DNA from: Ilyomonas sp965247435
GTDB lineage: Bacteria; Bacteroidota; Bacteroidia; Chitinophagales; Chitinophagaceae
Assembly (NCBI GenBank): GCA_965247435.1
Contig: OZ252019.1
Coordinates: 310,001 to 374,000, forward strand
DNA length: 64,000 nucleotides
Reading direction: 5' to 3'
The first letter of the stretch is position 1. Every line of letters begins with the position of its first letter. Positions 18,031 to 27,467 of this stretch are shown here, in pieces. Both the position numbers and the translations under genes were made by a program. The notes beneath the pieces were generated by a model that was given only the letters and a program-made list of their open reading frames with translations, did not search any database and was not told the DNA's origin.

Positions 18031-19140
18031 TTACACCACCAGAAACTGGCTGTGTACATAGTCCACCACATCCTGAAAGCTTTCCCGCTGGTTATATACC
18101 GCTAATTGCCGGTCGGCACCGGTGCCCTGCTCAATCATTTTACGAATATAATCAACTGCATGGCGGCTTCCCAACTGATCTACCACATCATCTACAAAGT
18201 CCAGCAATTCATAAATCAGCACGCGCGTATTTACCTCCTGCTCTTTGCCAAAATCTATAAGTGTACCGTCAATACCATACCTGCCTGCCCGCCATTTGTT
18301 TTCGTTGATTAATGTGCGGTGATACATAATGAAGTTCATATTCTGGTTGCGGAGCTTATACAGTTTGGCGCAGATAGCCTGAAAAAGTGCAGCAATAGCA
18401 ATAGTTTCGTCTATCGTCATCGGCACATCGCAAATGCGGAATTCAACTGTATTAAAAAAAGGATGTACCCGCAGATCCCACCAGATTTTCTTTGCATTAT
18501 CTATGCAGTTTGTTTTTATCAGCAGGTTAATATAGCTGTCGTATGCTTCTATGCTTTCGAAGAAATCGGGGATGCCGGTGCGTGGAAATTTATCGAACAC
18601 CTTGGTACGGAAAGATTTGTAACCGCTGTTACGGCCTTCCCAAAAGGGCGAGTTGGTGCTGAGTGCATATACATGTGGTAAAAAATAACGGGCGGAGTTA
18701 GCAATATGAATGGCCATGCGCCGGTCTTCCATGCCTACATGCACATGCAGGCCAAAGATGAGGTTGCTGCGGGCGGCTTCCTGCAACTCGTTTACAATCT
18801 GGTTGTAGCGTGCATGGTCAGTAATCATCTGGCTTTGCCAGTTACTGAACGGGTGCGTACCCGATGCGCCTATCCAAAAGCCCAAATCGCCGGCTATCTG
18901 CGAAATGGTTTTCCTTAAGGTAGATACATCGCGGTAGGCCTCTTCAATATTCTGGCAGATATCGGTGCCCACTTCCACTACAGCCTGGTGCATCTCTGCT
19001 TTTACCTTATCCTTTATAACTTTATGCCCTTCAGTTACAATCTTTTGCTCGTGGCTGGTAAGCTCGCGGGTATCCGGATCAATAACCATGTATTCTTCTT
19101 CTACGCCAAGTGTAAAGTGTTTGAAATTCTGTTGTGCCAT
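18031..19140 (-). CDS. Carboxylate-amine ligase, GCS2/YbdK family
   Basis: The gene could be read from an upstream ATG at 19254, but MAQQNFKHFTLGVEEEYMV at 19140 is the better start: it matches family N-termini and avoids a 110-base overlap with the Uma2 gene. 369 residues. Motifs of the glutamine-synthetase-like GCS2 fold are GVEEEYMVIDP, MHQAVVEVGTD, GLHVHVGMEDR and HPFFNTVEFRICDVPMT. The family joins an amino group to a carboxylate through an acyl phosphate (weak glutamate-cysteine ligase activity in YbdK). Neighbouring ATP-grasp and hydrolase genes suggest a peptide-like metabolite pathway. Confidence 0.85.
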   Translation of the reverse strand: MAQQNFKHFTLGVEEEYMVIDPDTRELTSHEQKIVTEGHKVIKDKVKAEMHQAVVEVGTDICQNIEEAYRDVSTLRKTISQIAGDLGFWIGASGTHPFSNWQSQMITDHARYNQIVNELQEAARSNLIFGLHVHVGMEDRRMAIHIANSARYFLPHVYALSTNSPFWEGRNSGYKSFRTKVFDKFPRTGIPDFFESIEAYDSYINLLIKTNCIDNAKKIWWDLRVHPFFNTVEFRICDVPMTIDETIAIAALFQAICAKLYKLRNQNMNFIMYHRTLINENKWRAGRYGIDGTLIDFGKEQEVNTRVLIYELLDFVDDVVDQLGSRHAVDYIRKMIEQGTGADRQLAVYNQRESFQDVVDYVHSQFLVV

Positions 19141-19144
19141 AAGG

Positions 19145-19756
19145 TTAGTTTTTAAAAAGATCAGTTGTATCCAATTGAAAATTGGGAAGAACAGCCGAAG
19201 TAATGATTTGCGCTGTGGAAAAGGGCTTACTCCTGTTGTATTTGCCCTGTTCAAGATACCAGATGGTAATAAATTCTTCGGCAGGCGCTACAATCCAATA
19301 TTCTAAAACGCCGGCTTCTTCGTACAATTCAAATTTATGTTGCAATTCTCTTTTACTATTACCCGGAGATAAGATTTCTATTATTATATCGGGCGCCCCG
19401 AGACAACCTTTTTCATCAATTTTGGATAAATCGCAAACAACACATAAATCCGGTTGTACAACGGTTGATATTTCGTTGTCTTTTTTTCCGCTTTTTATCG
19501 GTAATCGTACATCAAAAGGGGCATGAAAAACGCTGCACGGTTTATTTTTCAAAAAATTATAGAACACATTTGACAAATGCATGGAAATCTTCTGATGTTT
19601 GGTATTAGGCGCAGCCATTTTCATCAGCCTGCCCTTAAACAATTCTATTCTTTCTTCAAATGTCCACTGTAAATAATCTGCATAGGTATAAGTATATTCT
19701 GCGGACGGCTCTTCTACCATTTGCACATTACCTTCATCATCGTATTGAGTAAACAT
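19145..19756 (-). CDS. Uma2-family (DUF820) putative endonuclease
   Basis: 203 residues. The Uma2 fold is a PD-(D/E)xK nuclease. Visible are VVQPDLCVVCD (D103), APDIIIEILSPGNSKREL (E127) and FELYEEAGVLEYWIVAP, the family's hallmark end. The three acidic or basic positions appear intact. The stop codon ends four bases before the start of the GCS2-type ligase, so the two are probably translated together. Uma2 proteins are common in cyanobacteria and scattered in Bacteroidota, mostly without known function; its presence inside a ligase cluster may be chance. Confidence 0.8.
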   Translation of the reverse strand: MFTQYDDEGNVQMVEEPSAEYTYTYADYLQWTFEERIELFKGRLMKMAAPNTKHQKISMHLSNVFYNFLKNKPCSVFHAPFDVRLPIKSGKKDNEISTVVQPDLCVVCDLSKIDEKGCLGAPDIIIEILSPGNSKRELQHKFELYEEAGVLEYWIVAPAEEFITIWYLEQGKYNRSKPFSTAQIITSAVLPNFQLDTTDLFKN

Positions 19757-19921
19757 AGTTCTATACTTTGAAAATCAAATAGATTTAAAATGCGTTTAAA
19801 TTTCTGCAAAATGGAAAAAAACGAAGCATAAATGTGCAACGAAACCTAAGCGCAAAGCGTTTATAGCCGTTACTTTACAACAACGATGATCACAATCGCT
19901 AAAACTAAGCTGTCATAGGTT

Positions 19922-20878
19922 TTATGGGTACAGTGCTTTTTTGCCAGTGCTGCGTTTTACATACTCGCCCCAGGTAAGATTGTCTTTGCCTTTCTTCCAG
20001 TTTTTGGCTTTATCAATGGCATAGGCGGCAGCCGTCTCTACCACCCAGTTAAAGTTATCTTCACCAACGCTGGCGCGCTCGGCGTCGGGTGCAGGATTGC
20101 AAAAGTCTATGGCATACGCTACACCGTCGCGCAGTGCCAGTTCCACGGTGTTAAAATCATAACCCAGAAATTTATTAATGCGCAACACCAGCTCTTCGAG
20201 GTATTTGAGCTTTTCGGCAGAAGGTGCAAAGCTTGCCGAGTACCGCAGGTGATGCGGGTTGCGCGGCTCGTACGGCATTACCCGCACATACTTACCCCCA
20301 ATGCAATAACAGCGATAATATTCATCAAATACAATTTCTTCCTGCAGCAGCATTACCAGTTGCCCGGTTTCTGCATGTTTCTCGTAAAACTCTTCTTTAC
20401 TGCCCAGCCGGTACACATTTTTCCAGCCGCCGCCTGCAAACGGCTTCATATAAGCCGGGAAGCCAATATAATTAAAAATGCTTTCCCAGTCCAGTGGATA
20501 GGCGAGGTTGCTAAAACTGTCGCCCGTAGTGTCATCCGGCAACTGGTAGGAGGGAAGAATAACGGTTTTAGGTACCGGCACGTCTATATTAACCGCTAAA
20601 GCGTTATTAAAAAACTTTTCATCTGCACTCCACCAGAATGGATTATTGATAACGGCAGCGCCGCCAATTGCAGCATTTTTGAGGTAAGCGCGGTAGAAGG
20701 GAACATCCTGGCTGATGCGGTCAATTATTACAGTATAAGGAGACGGCTCGCCCTGTATTACTTTATCTATACTTACTGCTTCTGCCGTTATATCTTTTTC
20801 GTTTAAACTGTTTACGCGTTCTATAAGTGCTTCGGGGAAACTTCTTTCTTTCCCAAACAAAATACCAATTTTTTTCAT
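19922..20878 (-). CDS. ATP-grasp-domain ligase
   Basis: 318 residues. An N-terminal pre-ATP-grasp domain (MKKIGILFGKERSFPEALIE) is followed by the ATP-grasp fold: FPAYMKPFAGGGWKNVYRL (phosphate-binding lysine and glycine-rich loop), LLQEEIVFDEYYRCYCIGG, and NTVELALRDGVAYAIDFCNPAPD with the metal-binding acidic and asparagine residues. Such enzymes form amide bonds from acyl-phosphate intermediates. It lies about 165 bases upstream of the Uma2 and GCS2 genes on the same strand and 121 bases from the divergent hydrolase. The gene context supports joint synthesis of an amino-acid conjugate; the substrate is unknown. Confidence 0.8.
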   Translation of the reverse strand: MKKIGILFGKERSFPEALIERVNSLNEKDITAEAVSIDKVIQGEPSPYTVIIDRISQDVPFYRAYLKNAAIGGAAVINNPFWWSADEKFFNNALAVNIDVPVPKTVILPSYQLPDDTTGDSFSNLAYPLDWESIFNYIGFPAYMKPFAGGGWKNVYRLGSKEEFYEKHAETGQLVMLLQEEIVFDEYYRCYCIGGKYVRVMPYEPRNPHHLRYSASFAPSAEKLKYLEELVLRINKFLGYDFNTVELALRDGVAYAIDFCNPAPDAERASVGEDNFNWVVETAAAYAIDKAKNWKKGKDNLTWGEYVKRSTGKKALYP

Positions 20879-20999
20879 ACGTAAATTTTTATGGTGTGGA
20901 TGATTCAGAGGCGGCTCAAATTAGTAAACAAATTTAAAACCAGCTTAAACTATTTTGAACAAGGCATTATCGTAGAGTTTGATTTATTTTTGAATCTGT

Positions 21000-21812
21000 A
21001 TGAATGATATAGCCATTAATGCAGGGGTCGAAATAAAACACAGCAGTATCGAATCGGCCTTTCTGAAACGTAAAGTGCTGGTTGATTTTTACCTGCCTAC
21101 GCACCTGGGCACAACAGAAAATGTAAGCCTGCTTTTGATAAACGACGGGCAGGATTTGCCGGTAATGCCCTTCGACCAGCTATTGGAAGGCCTGGTTGCT
21201 AATCAGGCGATAGAACCATTAATTTGTATTGGTATATACTGCGGTGCCGAACGCAAAATGGAATATGGAACCTCCAATACTTTGCACTTTGCAGGCTTGG
21301 GCGCCAGGGCTGGTTTGTATGCGCAGTTTGTGCTGCAGGAGTTGCTGCCCTTTGTACGGCAGACTTTAGGAATTGATTCATTTAAAGACAAATCACTTGC
21401 AGGTTTTTCATTGGGCGGATTAAGTGCTTTGGATATTGTATTAAATTACCCGTACGAATTTTTAAATGTTGGTGTATTCAGTGGCTCTTTATGGTGGCGC
21501 AGCAAAAAATACGGTCCGGAATACGACAATGACAGAGACCGGATAATGCACCGGCAGGTGCAAAAAGCAGCTTATTACCCATGGCTTAAATTTTTCTTTG
21601 AATGTGGTGCGCTGGACGAACTGGCCGACCGTAATAACAATGGCATTATTGATTCGATTGATGATACCTTGGATCTGATAAAAGTACTTAAGCAAAAAGG
21701 CTACGCCGAAGACACCATTCAATATGTAGAGCTAACAGATGGCATGCACAACGTGGCTACCTGGGCACGGGCTTTTCCGCTGTTTTTGCAATGGGCGTTC
21801 GGAAAAAAATAA
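21000..21812 (+). CDS. Alpha/beta-hydrolase of the esterase D/enterochelin-esterase type
   Basis: 270 residues, no signal peptide, so cytoplasmic. LLLINDGQDLPVMPFDQLLEG and the nucleophile elbow AGFSLGGLSALDIVL (GxSxGG) mark the putative-esterase family (COG2382/COG2819 type); the C-terminal DGMHNVATWARAFP supplies the histidine. Upstream, TATTTTTG at 20985-20992 is an exact -7 match only eight bases before ATG, suggesting a leaderless or near-leaderless mRNA. Its divergent placement from the ATP-grasp gene suggests it processes the cluster's product. Confidence 0.8.
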   Translation: MNDIAINAGVEIKHSSIESAFLKRKVLVDFYLPTHLGTTENVSLLLINDGQDLPVMPFDQLLEGLVANQAIEPLICIGIYCGAERKMEYGTSNTLHFAGLGARAGLYAQFVLQELLPFVRQTLGIDSFKDKSLAGFSLGGLSALDIVLNYPYEFLNVGVFSGSLWWRSKKYGPEYDNDRDRIMHRQVQKAAYYPWLKFFFECGALDELADRNNNGIIDSIDDTLDLIKVLKQKGYAEDTIQYVELTDGMHNVATWARAFPLFLQWAFGKK

Positions 21813-21910
21813 TCTTGTGCAAATTTTGAATGAAGAAGGCGGATTTATGGCCTGGTTGCCAGATAAATTATTCTCCTGCTTTTTTAAACCGGCAGTTTTC
21901 AATACAATTA

Positions 21911-22423
21911 ATGGAGTATATACACATCGGAAAAATTGTTGCCACTTTTGGTGTAAAAGGCGAGGTTGTTATCACCCATGCGCTTGAAAAAAAATCTACT
22001 TTTAAAGGCATTGAGGTGTTGTTTGTAGAAGAAGTAAAAGGAAGCTACCTGCCTTACTTTATACAGGGCGGCAAGGCTAAGAACGCCGGAGAATCTTATA
22101 TAAAGTTAGAAGGGGTGGACAGTAAAGAAGCGGCGCACCGTTTTATACAAAAGCCGGTGTGGCTGCGGCAGGCCGACTTTGAAAAGGCTGCAGGCAAGGC
22201 TTCTTCCATTGGACTGATTGGTTTTGCAGTTTATAATAATAGAGAACACATCGGGCTTATAGAAGAAGTGATTGAACAGCCGCACCAGGTGCTGCTTCGC
22301 ATTAATTATAATAGTAAGGAGGCCTATATTCCCCTGCACGCAGAAACCCTGGTTAAAATAAACCGCAGGCAAAAAGAAGTGCAGGTAATCTTGCCGGAAG
22401 GTTTGCTGGATATTTACAGGTGA
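21911..22423 (+). CDS. rimM: 16S rRNA processing protein RimM
   Basis: 170 residues from MEYIHIGKIVATFGVKGEVV; longer readings from 21830 add 27 residues unlike the family and are rejected. RimM is a 30S assembly factor. The N-terminal beta-barrel (IGKIVATFGVKGEV) and the C-terminal PRC-barrel (IGFAVYNNREHIGLIEEVI to PLHAETLVKINRRQKEVQVILPEGLLDIY) are both present. Unlike many bacteria there is no rpsP or trmD next to it. Confidence 0.93.
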   Translation: MEYIHIGKIVATFGVKGEVVITHALEKKSTFKGIEVLFVEEVKGSYLPYFIQGGKAKNAGESYIKLEGVDSKEAAHRFIQKPVWLRQADFEKAAGKASSIGLIGFAVYNNREHIGLIEEVIEQPHQVLLRINYNSKEAYIPLHAETLVKINRRQKEVQVILPEGLLDIYR

Positions 22424-22892
22424 GCAGTATATGAGTATAGCTTTCCTTTTTAGCTATGCCTTATTTTATATTTTTTATACGGTTTGTTTTGGTTCACAGG
22501 TAAATCTAATGCCTGTTTTGTAATAAGCTCTTGCTTATAAATGAAGATTGTGTAAAGATGAAAGTTGTTTAAAGCGCTTGTACGGACTAATCGTAGTAAA
22601 GAAAATAGGGTTGGGGAGCCAATTCCACATTAAAATTTAACCAGCTACACTAAGTTAAAACTATAATCGGCCGGAATGGCCAATACTACATTGACCGGTA
22701 CTTTAATATTGCTGTTTGAGATGAAAGGTGGACGTGCTATAGATTATATAGTTAAACAAAAGGAATGCTGTTTAATCCCTGCAATCCTTTTGTCAATTAC
22801 TTACGCTGGTTTGTTACCGCCAACACAATATACACTTTTATAGCTTCCTTGTTGGCTCACAATTATCTGTTCACTATCAGCTCTTAACAACA
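22424..22892. other. Intergenic region
   Basis: 469 bases without a recognisable gene. A weak hairpin ATAGCT/AGCTAT at 22437-22457 with a T-rich loop follows rimM. I see no RNA gene or repeat beyond a short GGCC palindrome near 22669. Confidence 0.3.
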
Positions 22893-23075
22893 TTAATCTT
22901 TTCTATTGCAGGCAGCAAGCGTTTTGGAGATAGAATAATCGTTATCCTGAAAAATCTGCTGGAACGCTTCCTGTGTCATGTTTAATTTCTTTGCCCAGTA
23001 AGCTATTTCGCGTGACTGATTAAAATTAATCTGCGTGTTGTTGTTCACTTTTACTTCGCGTGTGAAATGTGCCAT
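22893..23075 (-). CDS. DUF3606 small protein
   Basis: 60 residues. The core INFNQSREIAYWAKKLNMTQEAFQQIFQDN follows the DUF3606 pattern (strand with IN/NxxxxxxxYWxxKxxVsxexLxxav). The family is small and helical, of unknown function, and widespread as a single-copy gene in soil and plant-associated bacteria. The C-terminus AACNRKD is slightly longer than usual. Confidence 0.7.
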   Translation of the reverse strand: MAHFTREVKVNNNTQINFNQSREIAYWAKKLNMTQEAFQQIFQDNDYSISKTLAACNRKD

Positions 23076-23397
23076 CTTATTTTCTTAATTTTTTGGTTGC
23101 TAATATAATTCAAACTATGTGCCTTTGTGCAGATTCTTGATATGGTTTTTAAACATAATTTTTTTCCACAAAGGGGTGTGGCCAGTGCTAATGCTATGTG
23201 TTGCCTTCACAAGCAGCAATTATAAAATATTAATAAAAATAGTTGAAGGAAGCAACATCTTTCAATTTGTTTTTCTGATACTTTACAAGACAGCTTCGCC
23301 GCCAGGGCACTAAGGCTTTAAGAGGTAAATATAAGCACGCACAATATTACAGGCACTTAATTAACCCCGGCGTAAAAACGAAAGCTGATTGCAATAC
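23076..23397. other. Intergenic region
   Basis: 322 bases, AT-rich, with no recognisable gene or strong hairpin. Confidence 0.3.
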
Positions 23398-24030
23398 TTA
23401 AAAATTGAACTGGTACACATCTTCCAGACTGGTACCGGCGGGCATTTCAAATACCGGCTTTATGTTCCCGTCTTTCAATCCATATACCCAGCCATGCAGG
23501 TGCGGCCGCTGCTCATTCTTCCACGCACGCTGGATGATGGAAGTCCGCGCTAAATGATTTACCTGCTGTATCACGTTTAGTTCTACCAGCCGGTCCGATT
23601 TTTTTTCCCTGTCTTCTATGGCATTCAGTTCTTCTTTATAAAAATTATACACGTCTTTAATATTGCGCAGCCACATATTCAGCAGGTAATCGTAGTCATT
23701 GTTGCTAAGCGCTGCATTAATGCCGCCGCAGCCATAGTGGCCGCATACAATTACATGTTTTACTTTCAGGTGGTTAACGGCATAATCCAGTACGCTCAGC
23801 AGGTTGATGTCCGTTGGTATAACCAGGTTGGCCACGTTGCGGTGTACAAATATTTCGCCGGGCTGTGTATTGGTAATCTCATTGGCCGGCACCCGGCTAT
23901 CGCTGCAGCCGATCCATAGAAACTCCGGTGTTTGGATGTGCGCTAAACGATTGAAGTAATCCGGATCGTCCGCCACTTTTTCTTTTGCCCATGCTTTATT
24001 TTCCAATAATAATTTTTGGTAAGAGGTCAT
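23398..24030 (-). CDS. can: Beta-class carbonic anhydrase
   Basis: 210 residues. Interconverts CO2 and bicarbonate with a zinc ion. Ligands are seen in GCSDSRVP (C42, with D44 and R46 forming the Asp-Arg dyad) and CGHYGCGG (H98, C101). Its length and the C-terminus resemble the Can type. It starts 12 bases after the SulP transporter stop on the same strand, forming a clear two-gene operon, which suggests linked bicarbonate uptake and hydration. Confidence 0.94.
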   Translation of the reverse strand: MTSYQKLLLENKAWAKEKVADDPDYFNRLAHIQTPEFLWIGCSDSRVPANEITNTQPGEIFVHRNVANLVIPTDINLLSVLDYAVNHLKVKHVIVCGHYGCGGINAALSNNDYDYLLNMWLRNIKDVYNFYKEELNAIEDREKKSDRLVELNVIQQVNHLARTSIIQRAWKNEQRPHLHGWVYGLKDGNIKPVFEMPAGTSLEDVYQFNF

Positions 24031-24041
24031 ATTGTTTTGTT

Positions 24042-25616
24042 TTAAAAGGTCATTGATAGTTCTTGTTCGTGCTGCGGTGCAATTAACTGGTGGGTGGAGC
24101 GTATTGCACTTCGCTTTACATCTACCGTAATATTTTTTAGCGGCGCATGCTTTGTAAAATCATTAATCACTTCCACCACATCCTTATCAATAAAATCGGC
24201 GCGCATCAGGTCAATCAGCACATACGAATTGGCGGGCACTTTTTCCAGTTTGCTTTTAAGCAGGGGTTTGTTTAAAAATGATATGTCTTTTCTGAAACGA
24301 AACAAATACCTGTTGCTGTCATTTACAACCAGCAGCGAAGTTTTAAAGTTACTGCGGATCACAAAGAACAAGCCTATGCAAATGCCGATAATAATACCCA
24401 TCAGCAGGTCGGTAAAAATAATGACAACTATCGTAGCAATAAAAGGAATAAACTGGTCAGCCCCTTTCTTATACAATTCTATAAAAATGCTTGGTTTTGC
24501 TAATTTATAACCGGTATAGATAAGTATGGCAGCCAATGCTGAAAGCGGAATAAGATTGAGTACTGCCGGAATAAGCGCTACGCACAGTAATAGTAAAACA
24601 CCATGATAGATGGCCGACATCTTTGTTTTTGCGCCCGAATTTATATTAGCGCTTGTACGCACAACTACCGAGGTCACCGGCAAGCCGCCTATCAGGCCGG
24701 ACACAATGTTACCAATGCCCTGCGCTTTCAGCTCGCGGTTGGTAGGCGTAACGCGGTGATAAGGATCGAGGTTATCAGCCGCTTCTATATTCAATAAAGT
24801 TTCGAGGCTCGCTACAATGGCAATGGTAATGCCGGTCGTCCATACCACCGGCGAGGTAAAGTATGTAAAGTCGGGCAGTGTAAAAAAGGAAACAAAGCCG
24901 GCGAGCGTATTGGCAACCGGTATGCTTACCAGGTGCTCTGCTTTCAATGTTAAGGGCGAGCCGTTTTGGAAAAAGGAGTTTAGTATAACACCGGCCAGCA
25001 CCACGATCAGCGGGGCGGGAATAAACCGAAAAAATTTTCCTTTTTTATACAGCACTTTATCCCAGGTTATTTGTACGGTAAGACATACAATACCAATAAT
25101 GGCTGCAAGCGGCGTAATCCTGTTAACCAAATTAAAAATGCCGGAGAAGGTGTTTCCTTTATCGCCCTGTTCAAAAGTGTAGTCGCCTTCATAGTCTTTG
25201 TCGTAGCCTACGAGGTGCGGTACCTGTTTTAGAATTAAAATAATACCGATGGCGGTAAGCATGCCTTTAATAACGCTCGACGGCACGTAATCGCCAAAGA
25301 CCCCGGCTTTCACAAAGCCAAGGATCAGTTGTATAACACCCGCTATCACCACCGATAACAAGAAAGCCTCAAATGCCGGCATCTTGCCGATGGCGGTTAC
25401 AACGATAGCGGTTAAACCTGCTGCCGGTCCGCTTACGCTTAGCTGCGAGCCGCTGATGCTGCCGATTACAATACCGCCGATAATGCCGGCAATCAGCCCT
25501 GAGAATAAAGGCGCTCCCGATCCTAAAGCAATGCCCAGGCACAGCGGCAGTGCCACCAGGAATACGACCACCGAAGCCGAAAAATCGGCTCCTATACTTT
25601 TAAAATATGTTTTCAT
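24042..25616 (-). CDS. SulP-family anion (probably bicarbonate) transporter
   Basis: 524 residues from MKTYFKSIGADFSASVVVFL at 25616; a 40-residue N-terminal extension is possible in frame but is cysteine-rich and unlike the family. The membrane part has many helices with LPLCLGIALGSGAPLFSGLIAG, GSISGSQLSVSGPAAGLTAIV and the conserved GLIGGLPVTSVVVRTSANIN. A short STAS-like end follows (NSYVLIDLMRADFIDKDVVEVINDF). Co-transcription with carbonic anhydrase points to bicarbonate (BicA-like) rather than sulfate; this is inference from context. Confidence 0.88.
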   Translation of the reverse strand: MKTYFKSIGADFSASVVVFLVALPLCLGIALGSGAPLFSGLIAGIIGGIVIGSISGSQLSVSGPAAGLTAIVVTAIGKMPAFEAFLLSVVIAGVIQLILGFVKAGVFGDYVPSSVIKGMLTAIGIILILKQVPHLVGYDKDYEGDYTFEQGDKGNTFSGIFNLVNRITPLAAIIGIVCLTVQITWDKVLYKKGKFFRFIPAPLIVVLAGVILNSFFQNGSPLTLKAEHLVSIPVANTLAGFVSFFTLPDFTYFTSPVVWTTGITIAIVASLETLLNIEAADNLDPYHRVTPTNRELKAQGIGNIVSGLIGGLPVTSVVVRTSANINSGAKTKMSAIYHGVLLLLCVALIPAVLNLIPLSALAAILIYTGYKLAKPSIFIELYKKGADQFIPFIATIVVIIFTDLLMGIIIGICIGLFFVIRSNFKTSLLVVNDSNRYLFRFRKDISFLNKPLLKSKLEKVPANSYVLIDLMRADFIDKDVVEVINDFTKHAPLKNITVDVKRSAIRSTHQLIAPQHEQELSMTF

Positions 25617-25872
25617 AATGCTTACCTTTTGAAAGAATAAATGAATGTTAAGTATCGCTGTTAGCGAATGAAAATTATTAATAGCAACACAGCAGCAATT
25701 AACAGAGAAGCTTCTTGTATTATTCCTGCAAGGCACCTTTTAAAACGCCACAATAGCAATGCAGACAGGGGAACTATCGGTTTAATTAATAGCATTGTTG
25801 CGCGGCAATACATCTGTAGTGGCGTTGCACCAAACTACTATCGCTGTGTTGCGTTAAATCAGCAGTAGAAAC

Positions 25873-26178
25873 TTAAACAAGGTTAGGCGGGGGCGTATGA
25901 ATTTCGCCTGCATGAGGAGCGGGTAAAGCAATAGCGAAATGAATGTAACGCTTAGAAGTAATCTGTAAAAAGCTTAGCTGGGTAAGGTCATGAATAGCGC
26001 AGAAGTCTTTTTTGAAAGCAACTTTTGCTTTCGCATCTTTCTCTACATCATCGGCTCCATGCGGAAGTTCTTCCTGAAGCTGATTGCTGAAAAGCAGGTT
26101 GCCCAATTGTTTTATAGGCAGCACCTGAAACATCAGCACGATTAAAAGAACCAGCGATATATAATTTTTCAGCTTCAT
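25873..26178 (-). CDS. Short membrane-anchored hypothetical protein
   Basis: 101 residues from MKLKNYISLVLLIVLMFQVLP at 26178, preferred over an ATG at 26253 because the hydrophobic segment then lies at the N-terminus. One membrane helix or uncleaved signal is followed by a polar region with two histidines and an ending HTPPPNLV. This shape (signal helix, then PPP near the C-terminus) is frequent in small Bacteroidota proteins near metal or efflux genes. I do not recognise a family. Confidence 0.55.
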   Translation of the reverse strand: MKLKNYISLVLLIVLMFQVLPIKQLGNLLFSNQLQEELPHGADDVEKDAKAKVAFKKDFCAIHDLTQLSFLQITSKRYIHFAIALPAPHAGEIHTPPPNLV

Positions 26179-26365
26179 TGTACGGCTGCAAAATAACAAC
26201 GCAAAATCCATTGCAGAATACGGATATAAAAGTTTAACAGTAAAGCTATACATGTAAATCAGCAGACCTGTTACTTAAACGCATTACACCGCTACCATAA
26301 GGCAAACTTTTCAAAAGGCAGTCACCAACTTTTTGCCTTATTTTGCAGCGGTCAAAAAAAGCACA

Positions 26366-27421
26366 ATGCAAAAAATTTTAGTTACCGGTGGCTGCGGCTA
26401 TATCGGTTCGCATACCGTAGTAGATTTGATTGAAAACGGTTATGAAGTTATTTCTATTGATGATAATTCCCGCTCCACCAATTACCTGCTGGATGGCATA
26501 GAAAAGATTACGGGTAAAAAGCTGAAAAATTATAAAGTAGATCTAAAAAACTTCGATGAAACCTTAGCCGTATTCCAGGAGAATGAAGACATCAGCGGAG
26601 TCATTCATTTTGCTGCTTACAAGGCAGTAGGCGAGTCGGTGGCCGAGCCGCTGTTGTATTTTGAAAACAACCTGTATTCGCTCATCAACCTGCTGAAATG
26701 TGTTCGGGAGTTTAACGTACCCAATTTTGTATTCTCCTCTTCCTGCACGGTATATGGCAACCCCGACAACATCCCGGTTACCGAACAATCGCCCACCAAA
26801 AAAGCAGAATCGCCGTATGGCGCTACCAAACAGATGGGTGAAGATATTTTACGCGAGTTCGCGCGCGTATCCGATACCAAAGCCATCCTGCTGCGTTACT
26901 TCAACCCGGTGGGTGCGCATCTTTCCATTAAAATAGGCGAGTTGCCGCTGGGCAAACCGCAGAACCTGGTGCCTGCCATTACACAAACCGCCATTGGCAA
27001 GTTGCCGCAGATGCAGGTTTGGGGAGCCGATTATCCTACGCGTGATGGTAGCTGTGTACGCGATTATATTCATGTGAGCGATATTGCCCATGCACACACA
27101 TTGGCATTAGAATATTTGGCAAACAACAAAAACAAAACCAGTTGCGATGTGTTTAACCTGGGCAGCGGCAATGGTGTAACGGTATTGGAAGCAATACATG
27201 CATTTGAAGAAGTGTCGAACGTACAATTGAATTATAAAATGGGCCCGCGCCGCCCCGGCGATGTGATCGCTATTTATGCCAACAACCAGTTAGCGGTAGA
27301 TGAACTGGGCTGGCAGATACAATATGATCTGAAAGATATGATGCGTACCGCCTGGCAGTGGGAAGAAAAGGTAAAAGAAGACGAAGAGCTGATGAAGAAG
27401 CAAAACCCGGTACTCAACTAA
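26366..27421 (+). CDS. galE: UDP-glucose 4-epimerase
   Basis: 351 residues from MQKILVTGGCGYIGSHTVVDL; the ATG at 26333 adds 11 residues before the Rossmann strand and is less likely. NAD-binding GxxGxxG is TGGCGYIG. The catalytic Ser and YxxxK appear in FSSSCTVYGNP and SPYGATKQMGED. LLRYFNPVGAH, RDYIHVSDIAHAH and RRPGDVIAIYAN are GalE hallmarks. It interconverts UDP-glucose and UDP-galactose for envelope polysaccharides. A bidirectional terminator follows. Confidence 0.95.
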   Translation: MQKILVTGGCGYIGSHTVVDLIENGYEVISIDDNSRSTNYLLDGIEKITGKKLKNYKVDLKNFDETLAVFQENEDISGVIHFAAYKAVGESVAEPLLYFENNLYSLINLLKCVREFNVPNFVFSSSCTVYGNPDNIPVTEQSPTKKAESPYGATKQMGEDILREFARVSDTKAILLRYFNPVGAHLSIKIGELPLGKPQNLVPAITQTAIGKLPQMQVWGADYPTRDGSCVRDYIHVSDIAHAHTLALEYLANNKNKTSCDVFNLGSGNGVTVLEAIHAFEEVSNVQLNYKMGPRRPGDVIAIYANNQLAVDELGWQIQYDLKDMMRTAWQWEEKVKEDEELMKKQNPVLN

Positions 27422-27426
27422 TACCG

Positions 27427-27467
27427 GTTACTGGTTAACGTTCGCCTTGCGGCTGTTAACCAGTAAC
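27427..27467. terminator. Bidirectional terminator between convergent galE and GNAT genes
   Basis: GTTACTGGTTAAC at 27427-27439 is perfectly complementary to 27455-27467, with a smaller CGC/GCG pair inside the loop. It fills the 46-base gap between the two convergent stop codons. Confidence 0.65.

Noticed and set aside
19141..19254. N-terminal extension of the GCS2-type ligase
   Set aside because: It overlaps the Uma2 gene by 110 bases and is unlike the family; the internal MAQQNFKHF start fits better.
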